DNA of 7,416 nucleotides from Candidatus Atribacter fermentans (GCA_012517485.1 JAAYUT010000057.1:1-7416), one strand, 5' to 3'. Positions 1 through 6,591 are shown, numbered from the stretch's first letter. Made by a program: numbers and translations. Notes: a model not told the origin generated them from the sequence alone.

Positions 1-233
1 GTAAAAACCATAAACCAAAGACTAATTTTCATAGAGTGCCAAAAATCTTTATCTTCAAAAGCGAGATACATAAAATTTCTGATTCCAATTAATTTGTGTT
101 GTTCCCAACCCATCGTCAAATCATAATTGGTGAAACTCATATACCAGAGAAAAATAGTGGGAAAAATAACAATTGCTACCAAAGTTAAAAGAGATGGGAG
201 AAGATACCAATAATGTTCTTTGTTTTTTTTCAT
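1..233 (-). CDS. Sugar ABC transporter permease, MalF/UgpA type (N-terminal part, runs off left edge)
   Basis: Inner-membrane subunit of a binding-protein-dependent sugar importer; it would form the channel with a second permease and receive sugar from the binding protein encoded just upstream. Translating the minus strand from the ATG at 233-231 gives 77 residues that start MKKNKEHYWYLLPSLLTLVA, followed by a first membrane helix (about residues 8-30) and then a short loop ending in a segment read as LIGIRNFMYL. A charged N-terminus, a first helix ending near WYMSFTNYD, and a G-x-x-NF motif about 25 residues later are typical of the MalF/UgpA/LacF branch. The start is supported by AGGAGA at 246-241, seven bases before the ATG. 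It lies 49 bases after the binding-protein gene in the same direction, so both are probably one transcript. The C-terminal part with the EAA loop is outside the window. Family assignment is firm; the transported sugar is unknown. Confidence 0.88.
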   Translation of the reverse strand, partial: MKKNKEHYWYLLPSLLTLVAIVIFPTIFLWYMSFTNYDLTMGWEQHKLIGIRNFMYLAFEDKDFWHSMKISLWFMVF

Positions 234-248
234 TGATGAATCTCCTAT

Positions 249-274
249 TCGGGGAGGGAATTACCCCTCCCCGA
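249..274 (-). promoter_or_regulatory. GC-rich stem-loop between binding-protein and permease genes
   Basis: Positions 250-258 (CGGGGAGGG) pair perfectly with 265-273 (CCCTCCCCG), with a 6-base loop, and 249/274 adds a T-A pair. In the leftward transcript the hairpin begins 8 bases after the binding-protein stop and ends 2 bases before the permease ribosome site. No U-run follows it, so it is not a standard full terminator. In maltose-type operons such intercistronic hairpins protect the binding-protein mRNA from 3' decay or partly stop transcription, so that more binding protein than permease is made. That role is inferred here. Confidence 0.75.
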
Positions 275-282
275 GAGAAAAT

Positions 283-1617
283 TTACTCCGCCATGATCTT
301 TTCACATTCAACTTGTGCCTTATCGAGTGCATCTTTAGCGGTCATTTGTCCTGCTAACACATCAGAACCGTAGGACCCAACTACTTCGAGTACTTTCATT
401 AATTTTGGATGAGGAGGTAGCCACATCATACCATCTTTAACTAAATTCGCAGCTCGCCCTAAAGATTCAAGTTGAATCGGGAAGGTCCAGTTGGCTTTAA
501 CAAGTTCTTCATCTTTATAAACCGACTCGCGCACTGGTGTTCCACCAAGTTGTACATATTCCTTGGCTTTATACTTACTCGTCATCCACACAATAAATGC
601 CCAAGCTGCTTCTTGCCGCTTGGCATCAACGTCGCTGGAAATACCTACATTCCAACCAGCTAACGCACCATAGGCACCAGCTGGTCCGCTCGGAGGTGGG
701 ACAAAATTGACTTTATCAACAATGGTGGATTTCGTCGGATCTAAAATCCAAGGAGTTAAAGCTGTCGAATCATGCCACATTGCAGTTCTTCCTGAGGTAA
801 AAGCGGAAACCGCTTCTTCATGGGTATAAACAGCAATATCTGGGGGTCCCTGTTTCAGAAGATCAACGTAAAATTCCAATGAGCCAATTGTTTTGGGATC
901 GTTGACTAAAACTTTCCAAGTTTTCTGATCAAGAACCTGCCCACCTAATTGATACATAACAGTTAGCCAACCAGAAGCAAAGTGAATCCCTTTCTGTGCC
1001 CTCATAGCCACACCGTAAAGGTTGGGTTCTTTCCCATTGAAAAACTTTGCTAATGCCAAAAAATCATCCATCGTTTCAGGAGGTTTTTGGCCGTATTTTT
1101 CAAAAAGATCAGTCCGATATCCAACATAACGAGTTTCACCGGCTACTGGAATTCCACTGATAACTCCATTAAAAGTCCCAATTCCATCTCGATAAGCAGG
1201 AAGGATATCGGCATAATCATACCATTCTGGGGTTATTTCTTTGTTATTAAGGAGTGGCTGTAGATCAAGTGCTACTCCGCTTGGAGCATATTCAGCCATA
1301 TTAAAGGCATCAATGAGGATAACATCATAGACACCGGTTTTAGCTTCGTGTTCTAAAAGAAGTTTCTGACGGAGCAACCCTTCTTCAATAATATCCCATC
1401 TCACTTTGATACCCGTCAGTTGGGTAAATTCATCAACCATTGCTTGCATAGCATCGGTGGTTGGATGAGATGTGAAAGCGCAGGTTATGGTCGTCCCATC
1501 AAATTTCTCTTTAATCATGTTCGCCCAAGTAGCCACTTCAGGCGGAACTTCTGCTAAGACAGTGCTAGCGATTGAAAAAACCAAGATTATAACTAACGAA
1601 AAAATGAACTTACGCAT
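283..1617 (-). CDS. Extracellular sugar-binding protein, family 1
   Basis: Periplasmic receptor of a sugar ABC importer, 444 residues, the usual length for MalE/UgpB-like proteins. Residues 1-22 form a signal peptide: MRK, a hydrophobic core, then STVLA followed by E23. There is no cysteine at the cleavage site, so it is probably released into a periplasm rather than lipid-anchored. The mature protein shows the two-lobe pattern of family 1: an opening segment with HPTTDAMQAMVDEFTQLTGI (residues 51-70), a DVILID strand near 98-103, the hinge-region motif YRTDLFEKYG (167-176), and the helical AWAFIVWMTSKYKAKEYV segment in the C-terminal lobe with GGTPVRES just after it. Many Trp and Tyr residues fit sugar stacking. 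The start has AGGAGG at 1632-1627, nine bases before the ATG. It is followed after 49 bases by the permease gene. Ligand identity cannot be read from the sequence; oligosaccharide or disaccharide is plausible. Confidence 0.93.
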   Translation of the reverse strand: MRKFIFSLVIILVFSIASTVLAEVPPEVATWANMIKEKFDGTTITCAFTSHPTTDAMQAMVDEFTQLTGIKVRWDIIEEGLLRQKLLLEHEAKTGVYDVILIDAFNMAEYAPSGVALDLQPLLNNKEITPEWYDYADILPAYRDGIGTFNGVISGIPVAGETRYVGYRTDLFEKYGQKPPETMDDFLALAKFFNGKEPNLYGVAMRAQKGIHFASGWLTVMYQLGGQVLDQKTWKVLVNDPKTIGSLEFYVDLLKQGPPDIAVYTHEEAVSAFTSGRTAMWHDSTALTPWILDPTKSTIVDKVNFVPPPSGPAGAYGALAGWNVGISSDVDAKRQEAAWAFIVWMTSKYKAKEYVQLGGTPVRESVYKDEELVKANWTFPIQLESLGRAANLVKDGMMWLPPHPKLMKVLEVVGSYGSDVLAGQMTAKDALDKAQVECEKIMAE

Positions 1618-1707
1618 TTTGCTTATCCTCCTTTTTCTATTGTTATCTTTGAATAAAAAAACTCCTTATAAAAATACTAGGCTACCACCTCCTTTCTTAT
1701 TTTTTTC
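1618..1707 (-). promoter_or_regulatory. Leader of the binding-protein gene with three Shine-Dalgarno-like motifs
   Basis: This 90-base gap separates the dehydrogenase stop from the binding-protein start in an operon whose earlier gaps are 13 and 22 bases. Read on the minus strand it has AAAGGAGGTGG (1695-1685), AAGGAG (1667-1662) and AAGGAGG (1633-1627). Only the last is correctly spaced from an ATG. The first is the longest anti-SD match in the operon, yet no ATG, GTG or TTG with an open frame follows at a usable distance. The extra motifs may act as ribosome standby or mRNA-protecting sites that raise binding-protein yield. I see no convincing -35/-10 pair or stem-loop here. Confidence 0.45.
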
Positions 1708-2493
1708 TTACCATAAAGTATATCCTCCATCTACAACGACAATTGATCCTGTCATAAAATTGGAGGCTTCCGATGCTAAATAAATGACTGTTCCCTTTAG
1801 TTCATTCGGATCCCCAATCCGTTTTAAGGGAACCATTTCCACCACCTGACGATAAAAATCTTGGTCAGCTTCAAAAAATTTGATATTCGGTTCAGTAAGG
1901 AAATAACCTGGTGCAATAGCGTTGACGTTTATATTATAAGGAGCCCATTCAACAGCCAAAGCCTTGGTTAAAGCCACAATTGCTGATTTAGAAACATCGT
2001 ATGACCCTCCATGAACTCCTTTATTGATGATTGATCCTGAAATTGAAGCCAAATTGATTATCTTCCCTTTTCTTTGTTTAATCATTTCCTTCCCTACCAC
2101 TTTTGAACATATAAACATACCAGTGAGATTTGTATCAATAACAAAATTCCATTGATCTAAACTGGTTTCTTCCGGGGGAAGATTGATTCTGCCAGTGGCA
2201 GCATTGTTCACCAAAATGTCGATCTTTCCAAATTGATCAATTATTTTATTCACTACTTCTTCAATTTCAATTTCTTTGGTTATATCCGCCGCATACCAGG
2301 TACATTGTGGGCTAATTTGAGAAATTTCTTTACCCGTCTTCTCGAGTTCTAATTGACTTCTTGCGAGTAAAATTGGTATCGCCCCTGCTTCTGCTAAGGC
2401 ACTTGCAAATGCTTTTCCTAAGCCTTTGCTTGCTCCAGTTATCAAAGCTATCTTGCCGCTTAAATCAAAAATTTTTAAGGCATTCTCAAACAT
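1708..2493 (-). CDS. Short-chain dehydrogenase/reductase (classical SDR, KduD/gluconate dehydrogenase-like)
   Basis: NAD(P)-dependent oxidoreductase acting on a hydroxyl or keto group, probably of a sugar or sugar acid, in the cytoplasm. It has 261 residues, a normal size for a classical SDR. Cofactor motif TGASKGLG is at 19-26 and the NNAA structural motif at 96-99. The catalytic set is N122 (TNLTG), S152 (ASISGS), Y165 and K169 (YDVSK). The C-terminus ends in the usual MTGSIVVVDGG. An Arg at 45 after the second strand (LLARS) and Lys23 suggest NADP(H) preference, which is inference. The start is set by GGGAGG at 2506-2501, seven bases upstream. It lies 22 bases after the Gfo/Idh gene and 90 before the binding-protein gene. 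Overall character resembles gluconate 5-dehydrogenase, KduD and related sugar SDRs, but substrate cannot be assigned because SDR specificity is poorly predicted by sequence. Confidence 0.93.
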   Translation of the reverse strand: MFENALKIFDLSGKIALITGASKGLGKAFASALAEAGAIPILLARSQLELEKTGKEISQISPQCTWYAADITKEIEIEEVVNKIIDQFGKIDILVNNAATGRINLPPEETSLDQWNFVIDTNLTGMFICSKVVGKEMIKQRKGKIINLASISGSIINKGVHGGSYDVSKSAIVALTKALAVEWAPYNINVNAIAPGYFLTEPNIKFFEADQDFYRQVVEMVPLKRIGDPNELKGTVIYLASEASNFMTGSIVVVDGGYTLW

Positions 2494-2515
2494 CCGATTC
2501 CCTCCCGACTTTGGA

Positions 2516-3547
2516 CTAAGAATTATAATTGACTTCGATCGGCATTCGGGTTTTAGCCGAATCCATGAGAGCGAGAATAACTTTACTCACTCGATATCCA
2601 TCTTCAAAATCGACAATAAATTTCTCACCAGTTATTAATTTATGGATAAAATCCCGAATGCTTTCATGAGCAAAACCACTCGGTTTTCCATGAATCGTCG
2701 GCATAACCAGGATATCAGGATGATCACTTTTATCGGGAAGATAGCGTTCAATGGCTTGATTATTAGTCAGATCCATATTGAACATCCCTTTGCTCCCTAA
2801 AATATTGAGTTTTATATCGTTCCAATTAGGATGAGAATTTGGTACAATCCAGTTGTTTTCGATGCTGGCAATAATTCCATCTTCCATTTCTAAAACACTT
2901 TGATAAATATCGGGAACATTCACTCCAAGCTTCACTAAAACTTCAGATCGAGAAACTGAATACACCCTCTTGACCTCTTTACCGGAAAGAAATCGAAGAG
3001 TATCAACCGTATGACTTCCTAAAAACCAAAGGATTGATGACTTTTCAGCCCAGGATAACATCTTGGTCGGTACAAAAATGGTGTCATTCAAACGGTAATA
3101 CATGGAAATGATTTCACCGATGGTTCCTTGATCAATATTGTTTTTTGCCACAACCAAAGGTGGATTCCAGCGAGCATGGAAATCAATCATGACTCGTACT
3201 CCTGATTCCTCATAAGCTGTCTTCATGAGCTTCAGGTCTTCATGATTGGTCGCCAAGGGTTTTTCCAAAAGAATATGTTTACCTGCTTGACAAGCAGCAA
3301 TAAAAGGTTCCCGGTGGGCAAAGTCAGGTGTCGCTATCCCTACTGCTTGAATTTCGGGATCTTTTAACATTTTTTCTGGATCAGTATACCAACGTCGGGC
3401 ACGATACTTTTCCGCCAAAGCTTTCGCTTTTTCTTCAATCTTATCACACACGGCAATGAGCTCTGAATCGGGTTCAGTTGAATAAATCCAAGCATGAGAA
3501 TTTCCCCAGATTCCAGCACCAATGACACCAAAACCAATTTTTTCCAT
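2516..3547 (-). CDS. Gfo/Idh/MocA-family sugar oxidoreductase
   Basis: NAD(P)-dependent dehydrogenase of the glucose-fructose oxidoreductase/inositol dehydrogenase family, 343 residues, full length. The N-terminal Rossmann fold shows VIGAGIWGNSHAW with GAGIWG at 10-15 and an acidic residue (D35 in AVCDK) at the end of the second strand, favouring NAD(H). ATPDFAHREP (72-81) and LLEKPLATN (93-101) follow; K96 of the EKP motif is the expected catalytic lysine. The second domain has GSHTVDTLRFL, with H179 and D182 matching the family's H-x-x-D. The aspartate that in inositol dehydrogenase lies four residues before this His is F175 here. The start is supported by GGAGG at 3559-3555, seven bases from the ATG. 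It sits 13 bases after the ROK gene and 22 before the SDR. Together with the SDR it may run a two-step oxidation and reduction on a sugar; substrate is unknown. Confidence 0.93.
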   Translation of the reverse strand: MEKIGFGVIGAGIWGNSHAWIYSTEPDSELIAVCDKIEEKAKALAEKYRARRWYTDPEKMLKDPEIQAVGIATPDFAHREPFIAACQAGKHILLEKPLATNHEDLKLMKTAYEESGVRVMIDFHARWNPPLVVAKNNIDQGTIGEIISMYYRLNDTIFVPTKMLSWAEKSSILWFLGSHTVDTLRFLSGKEVKRVYSVSRSEVLVKLGVNVPDIYQSVLEMEDGIIASIENNWIVPNSHPNWNDIKLNILGSKGMFNMDLTNNQAIERYLPDKSDHPDILVMPTIHGKPSGFAHESIRDFIHKLITGEKFIVDFEDGYRVSKVILALMDSAKTRMPIEVNYNS

Positions 3548-3560
3548 TATAAAACCTCCA

Positions 3561-4736
3561 TCAACGGATTATTTCTAAACTAAATAGATTTTCCATCACC
3601 AGGGCAGCACCCCAGAGTGCTTCAGCTTCCTGATGAAAACGACTCAATTCTAATTGAATATTTCGCGCTAAAGGTTCCAGTGCTTTTTCATAGACTTTTT
3701 GCTGAACTGAATATAACATTTTTTTGGGCTCGATCCGAGTAAGTCCTCCAGCAAAAATAATCTTCTCCGGAGCTAAAATATTGGTTAGGATTGCAGTCAT
3801 CTCCCCTAAGGTAGAATAAGCCTCTAAGAGTATTTCTTTTATCAAGGGTTTTTCAATTTCATTGCGTAGTATCCGAGTCGTATCATCTTCACCAGTATAT
3901 TTTCTACCAATTTTTTTCATTAAAGCTGGAAGTGAAACCATTGATTCAATACAACCGGTTTTCCCACAAAAACAAAGATTCCCATTTGGGATTAAAGGAA
4001 TATGGCCGATTTCGCCTACACCATCTAAAAAACCTCGATATATTTTTCCTTCAATCACAATTCCTGCTCCTATCGCTTCTCCACAATTGATACAGATAAG
4101 ATTTCGAGAATTTTTTCCACCTCCAAACCACATCTCACCTAAAGTGGCAGCAGTCGTTCGGTTATCAACCAAAATCGGGAATTCTTGACCCACCATAGCC
4201 TGAAGCATCGAACCAATCGGCACTCCCTTCCATCCAAAATGGGCAGAGTATTCAATACTTCCTAAACGATGGTTAACAATTCCCGGAGCCCCTAAGCCAA
4301 TACCAAGACAGGTCGTGTTCGGATATTTAGCAAGAGCAGTATTTACAAACCAAGCTATTTCATCAACTGCAGCTTGGGGTGGTTCTTTAATTAATAATGT
4401 AAAGGACTCATGGCTGAGGATGGTACCTTTCAGGTCAACTACTGCTATTTCAACATCCCCTAAATCTTTAAGGAGAACGCTGAGAATCACTACACCATTG
4501 GGATTCACTGTGAAAAGCTCAGGTTTTCTCCCTAAAGGAACATCTTCCTGACCATTTTCAATAATTAACCCTTGTTCAATTAAATCATGAATAATACCCG
4601 ATACCGTCGATTTACTAAAACCAAAATAGGATCGTATCTGGGTTCGTGATATTCGCTCTTTCTCCCAGATATATCGAAAAACCATTTTCTTATGGATATC
4701 ATTAATTCGAGAACTGGTTAAAGTAGTCATCATCAT
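3561..4736 (-). CDS. ROK-family transcriptional repressor (sugar-responsive, probably kinase-dead)
   Basis: Likely local regulator. Counting from the first ATG of a triple ATG (4736, 4733 or 4730) the protein has 391 residues, normal for NagC/XylR-like ROK regulators. A winged helix-turn-helix lies at about 30-60 (SRTQIRSYFGFSKSTVSGII). The ROK sugar-binding fold follows: DLKGT (101-105), GIGLGAPGIV (145-154), EIGH (242-245) and the zinc site H245, C255, C257, C262 (CFCGKTGCIES). In ROK kinases the catalytic Asp lies in an N-D-A-N motif; here the aligned stretch is VDNRTTAATLGE, with R193 in that place, so kinase activity is unlikely. A longer frame opens at 4811, but its extra 25 residues would be coded across the promoter at 4799-4770, so I reject that start. 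No clear ribosome site precedes the triple ATG. It is first in the leftward operon and divergent from the GH3 gene, so it probably controls both and itself; ligand unknown. Confidence 0.9.
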   Translation of the reverse strand: MMMTTLTSSRINDIHKKMVFRYIWEKERISRTQIRSYFGFSKSTVSGIIHDLIEQGLIIENGQEDVPLGRKPELFTVNPNGVVILSVLLKDLGDVEIAVVDLKGTILSHESFTLLIKEPPQAAVDEIAWFVNTALAKYPNTTCLGIGLGAPGIVNHRLGSIEYSAHFGWKGVPIGSMLQAMVGQEFPILVDNRTTAATLGEMWFGGGKNSRNLICINCGEAIGAGIVIEGKIYRGFLDGVGEIGHIPLIPNGNLCFCGKTGCIESMVSLPALMKKIGRKYTGEDDTTRILRNEIEKPLIKEILLEAYSTLGEMTAILTNILAPEKIIFAGGLTRIEPKKMLYSVQQKVYEKALEPLARNIQLELSRFHQEAEALWGAALVMENLFSLEIIR

Positions 4737-4740
4737 CGTA

Positions 4741-4761
4741 TTCGTTCGATTCGAGAACGAA
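4741..4761. promoter_or_regulatory. Inverted repeat in ROK 5' leader (operator candidate)
   Basis: TTCGTTC (4741-4747) and GAACGAA (4755-4761) are perfect 7-base inverted arms around a 7-base centre. The site lies just after the predicted start point of the leftward promoter and ends 4 bases before the first ROK ATG. It could be an operator for a dimeric regulator, or a small hairpin in the leader RNA. Which of the two cannot be told from sequence. Confidence 0.45.
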
Positions 4762-4767
4762 CTATTA

Positions 4768-4783
4768 ATATTGTAAACAATAT
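4768..4783. promoter_or_regulatory. 16-base palindrome over the leftward -10 element (ROK operator candidate)
   Basis: ATATTGT AA ACAATAT is a perfect palindrome with 7-base arms. It covers the -10 hexamer of the leftward promoter (4775-4770), so a bound protein would block it. TTGT/ACAA-type half-sites are in keeping with operators of ROK repressors such as XylR, which is family knowledge rather than proof. A single further half-site, ATATTGT, occurs at 4827-4833, between the predicted start point and the ribosome site of the GH3 gene. Autoregulation and control of GH3 are inferred. Confidence 0.55.
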
Positions 4784-4799
4784 GTCGAATCAATGTCAA
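4770..4799 (-). promoter_or_regulatory. Promoter of the ROK-transport operon
   Basis: On the minus strand TTGACA (4799-4794) is a consensus -35 and TACAAT (4775-4770) a -10 with one mismatch, separated by 18 bases. Transcription should begin near 4763, leaving a leader of about 27 bases before the triple ATG at 4736. The -35 hexamer overlaps that of the rightward promoter, so polymerase probably cannot occupy both at once. Confidence 0.7.
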
Positions 4800-4819
4800 C
4801 GGAAAAAGCATGTTATAAT
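4793..4819 (+). promoter_or_regulatory. Promoter of the GH3 gene (extended -10)
   Basis: TGTTATAAT at 4811-4819 is a perfect extended -10 (TG, one base, TATAAT). A weak -35, ATGTCA at 4793-4798 (four of six), lies 15 bases upstream; an extended -10 tolerates a poor -35. Start should be near 4826. A strong ribosome site AGGGAGGA (4835-4842) follows, five bases before the ATG at 4848. Confidence 0.7.
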
Positions 4820-4847
4820 TGATAAAATATTGTTAGGGAGGATCGTA

Positions 4848-6512
4848 ATGGATTTCCCATCACCAATTCAATTGCTTTTGAGCTCACTTACTCTTGAAGA
4901 AAAGGTTGGACAATTATTTCTTTTGGCTTTTGCTGGTCACGATCTGGAGCCGATTGAGCCGCTTATCGTCAATTATACTATAGGTGGCTGTTACTTGAGC
5001 CAGGATAATGCATCTAACCCCATAGAAGCTAAAGATTTAACGCTATCACTCCAGAAACTAACTCAAAAAACTTTACATCAAATTCCTCTCATCTTGGGAG
5101 TTGACCATGAAGGAACCTGGGGAGTACTTGTTCCCTTTAGTACAACCGGACCAGGAAATTTAGCTTTAGGGGCAGCCGAAAACCTTGAATTGACCTATAA
5201 AATATATAATATTTTTGGAAAAGAAATGCTCTCAGTTGGCTTTAATACCATTTTTGCTCCTTGCGCTGACTGCAATTCCAATCCGCAAAATGTCATTATT
5301 GGGATGAGATCCTTTGGTGAGAATCCGGAAAGAGTGGCTCAACAAGTTGAGTCTGCTGTCAAAGGAGCAAACGCCAGTGGTATAATCACAACTTTAAAAC
5401 ATTTTCCTGGGCATGGAGATACGACTTTAGATAGCCATCGCAATATTCCTAAAGTGAATAAAAATTTGAATCAATTAGAGCACGAGGATCTCTATCCTTT
5501 TCAGCGAGGAATTGATGCTGGAGCCGATATGGTCATGACCTCCCACATCCTTTTTCCTCAAATCGACCCCATTAATCTTGCTACCTTATCCCCTTTAATT
5601 ATACGTGATCTCCTTCGGGAAAAAATGGGTTTTAACGGGGTGGTCCTTACCGACAGTATGAATATGGGAGCTATAAAGAAAAATTATCCTTCCGATGAAG
5701 CAGCAATCAAGGCCATTCAAGCTGGGGTTGATATGATCATGCTAGCCGAAGAACATTACGATCATGATTCTACAATTTATATTGAACGGCACATGAATCT
5801 CATTCAGAGTGTCATTCAAGCAGCCAAATCAGGAAAAATAACTCGCGAAAGATTAGACGAGGCTTCTGGAAGAATTTTAACTCTAAAATTCAATAAAGGG
5901 ATTTTCCCGGCTTTATCAACAACCTTGAATTTAAAACCACAGTTTGGATTGAGTGATTATGAATCAGTGGCTCTTGAAGCGGCATCTTCGGCTATTACAA
6001 TTTTACGGGATCGTTCGCAATTATGGCCAATAAATTTTAATCAGCCACTTATTCTCATTAATTGTGTCCCACGCGATGCTTATGCTATTCTCTCTCACAC
6101 CAGAGGGATTGGTCCTAACCAAACTGAACCAGCTTTTGATGTTTTTCAAAAAGAACTCATTCGTTTAGGAGTGAATATAAAAGTATATCATTATGAAAAT
6201 TTGAAAAGCGTAACTATTCCCGAAATAATACGATCAGCTCATTCCTTTATTGCAGTGACAGAAGATTATCCACTTCCTGGAACTGATTTTGAAACGAACC
6301 TTCAAAAAGAGCTCATAAAAAAATTATCAGTTTCCTCGGGTGAACGTATGATTGTCCTTGCTTTCCGCAGTCCCTATGAACTTTCTGAATACCCTCTGGT
6401 GAGCACCTATCTTTGTACTTACTCCAGTCGACCCTGTTCAGCCCAAGCAGCTGCTCAGGCTGTGGTGATGAAAAAATCATTAACGGGAAAGGCCCCTATC
6501 TCTGTTCTGTAA
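4848..6512 (+). CDS. GH3 glycosidase, NagZ-type beta-N-acetylglucosaminidase-like, two-domain form
   Basis: Probably removes a terminal beta-linked sugar, most likely N-acetylglucosamine, from an imported or cell-wall-derived glycoside. It has 554 residues and no signal peptide, so it should be cytoplasmic. The TIM-barrel domain (about 1-345) has the NagZ signature KHFPGHGDTTLDSH at 184-197, which supplies K184-H185 and the Asp-His pair D195/H197 that acts as acid/base in this branch. Predicted nucleophile is D269 (VVLTDSMNMG); RSFGENP at 154-160 supplies another substrate-binding Arg. The usual E-G-G-x-V loop after VDHE is changed to VDHEGTWGVLV (85-95). A second alpha/beta domain fills about 360-554, as in the larger Bacillus-type NagZ proteins; E. 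coli NagZ lacks it. The start at 4848 is chosen for its ribosome site GGGAGGA; an in-frame ATG at 4782 is upstream of the promoter. Other GH3 activities remain possible, but the Asp-His motif favours amino sugars. Confidence 0.9.
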   Translation: MDFPSPIQLLLSSLTLEEKVGQLFLLAFAGHDLEPIEPLIVNYTIGGCYLSQDNASNPIEAKDLTLSLQKLTQKTLHQIPLILGVDHEGTWGVLVPFSTTGPGNLALGAAENLELTYKIYNIFGKEMLSVGFNTIFAPCADCNSNPQNVIIGMRSFGENPERVAQQVESAVKGANASGIITTLKHFPGHGDTTLDSHRNIPKVNKNLNQLEHEDLYPFQRGIDAGADMVMTSHILFPQIDPINLATLSPLIIRDLLREKMGFNGVVLTDSMNMGAIKKNYPSDEAAIKAIQAGVDMIMLAEEHYDHDSTIYIERHMNLIQSVIQAAKSGKITRERLDEASGRILTLKFNKGIFPALSTTLNLKPQFGLSDYESVALEAASSAITILRDRSQLWPINFNQPLILINCVPRDAYAILSHTRGIGPNQTEPAFDVFQKELIRLGVNIKVYHYENLKSVTIPEIIRSAHSFIAVTEDYPLPGTDFETNLQKELIKKLSVSSGERMIVLAFRSPYELSEYPLVSTYLCTYSSRPCSAQAAAQAVVMKKSLTGKAPISVL

Positions 6513-6535
6513 ACACATTAATGCTTAAAAAAGTT

Positions 6536-6577
6536 GTCATCCTGAGCCCTCGCTTTATGAGGGCGTGAGGATCTCAT
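6536..6577 (+). repeat. Palindromic repeat, family A, unit 1
   Basis: A 42-base unit opening GTCAT and closing ATCTCAT. Outer stem ATCCT (6539-6543) pairs with AGGAT (6568-6572); inner stem GCCCTC (6546-6551) pairs with GAGGGC (6559-6564); the two are separated by an internal loop. It begins 23 bases after the GH3 stop. No U-run follows, so it is not a canonical terminator. Confidence 0.85.
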
Positions 6578-6591
6578 TTAACACCACACCC

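Noticed and set aside
2544..2562. Hairpin ATTCGG/CCGAAT near the end of the Gfo/Idh gene
   Set aside because: It lies inside the coding region, has only six pairs and no U-run, and is easily explained by chance.
173..4551. Plus-strand frames opposite the leftward operon (for example 1472-1783, 3862-4188)
   Set aside because: They are antisense to well-supported genes, have no family motifs or ribosome sites, and are shadows of those genes.
4737..4811. 25-residue N-terminal extension of the ROK protein from an ATG at 4811
   Set aside because: It would be coded across the leftward promoter and its operator-like palindrome, has no ribosome site, and lies before the normal ROK N-terminus.
4782..4847. 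22-residue N-terminal extension of the GH3 protein
   Set aside because: The upstream ATG precedes the extended -10 promoter; the ATG at 4848 has a strong, well-spaced ribosome site and begins at the normal GH3 N-terminus.
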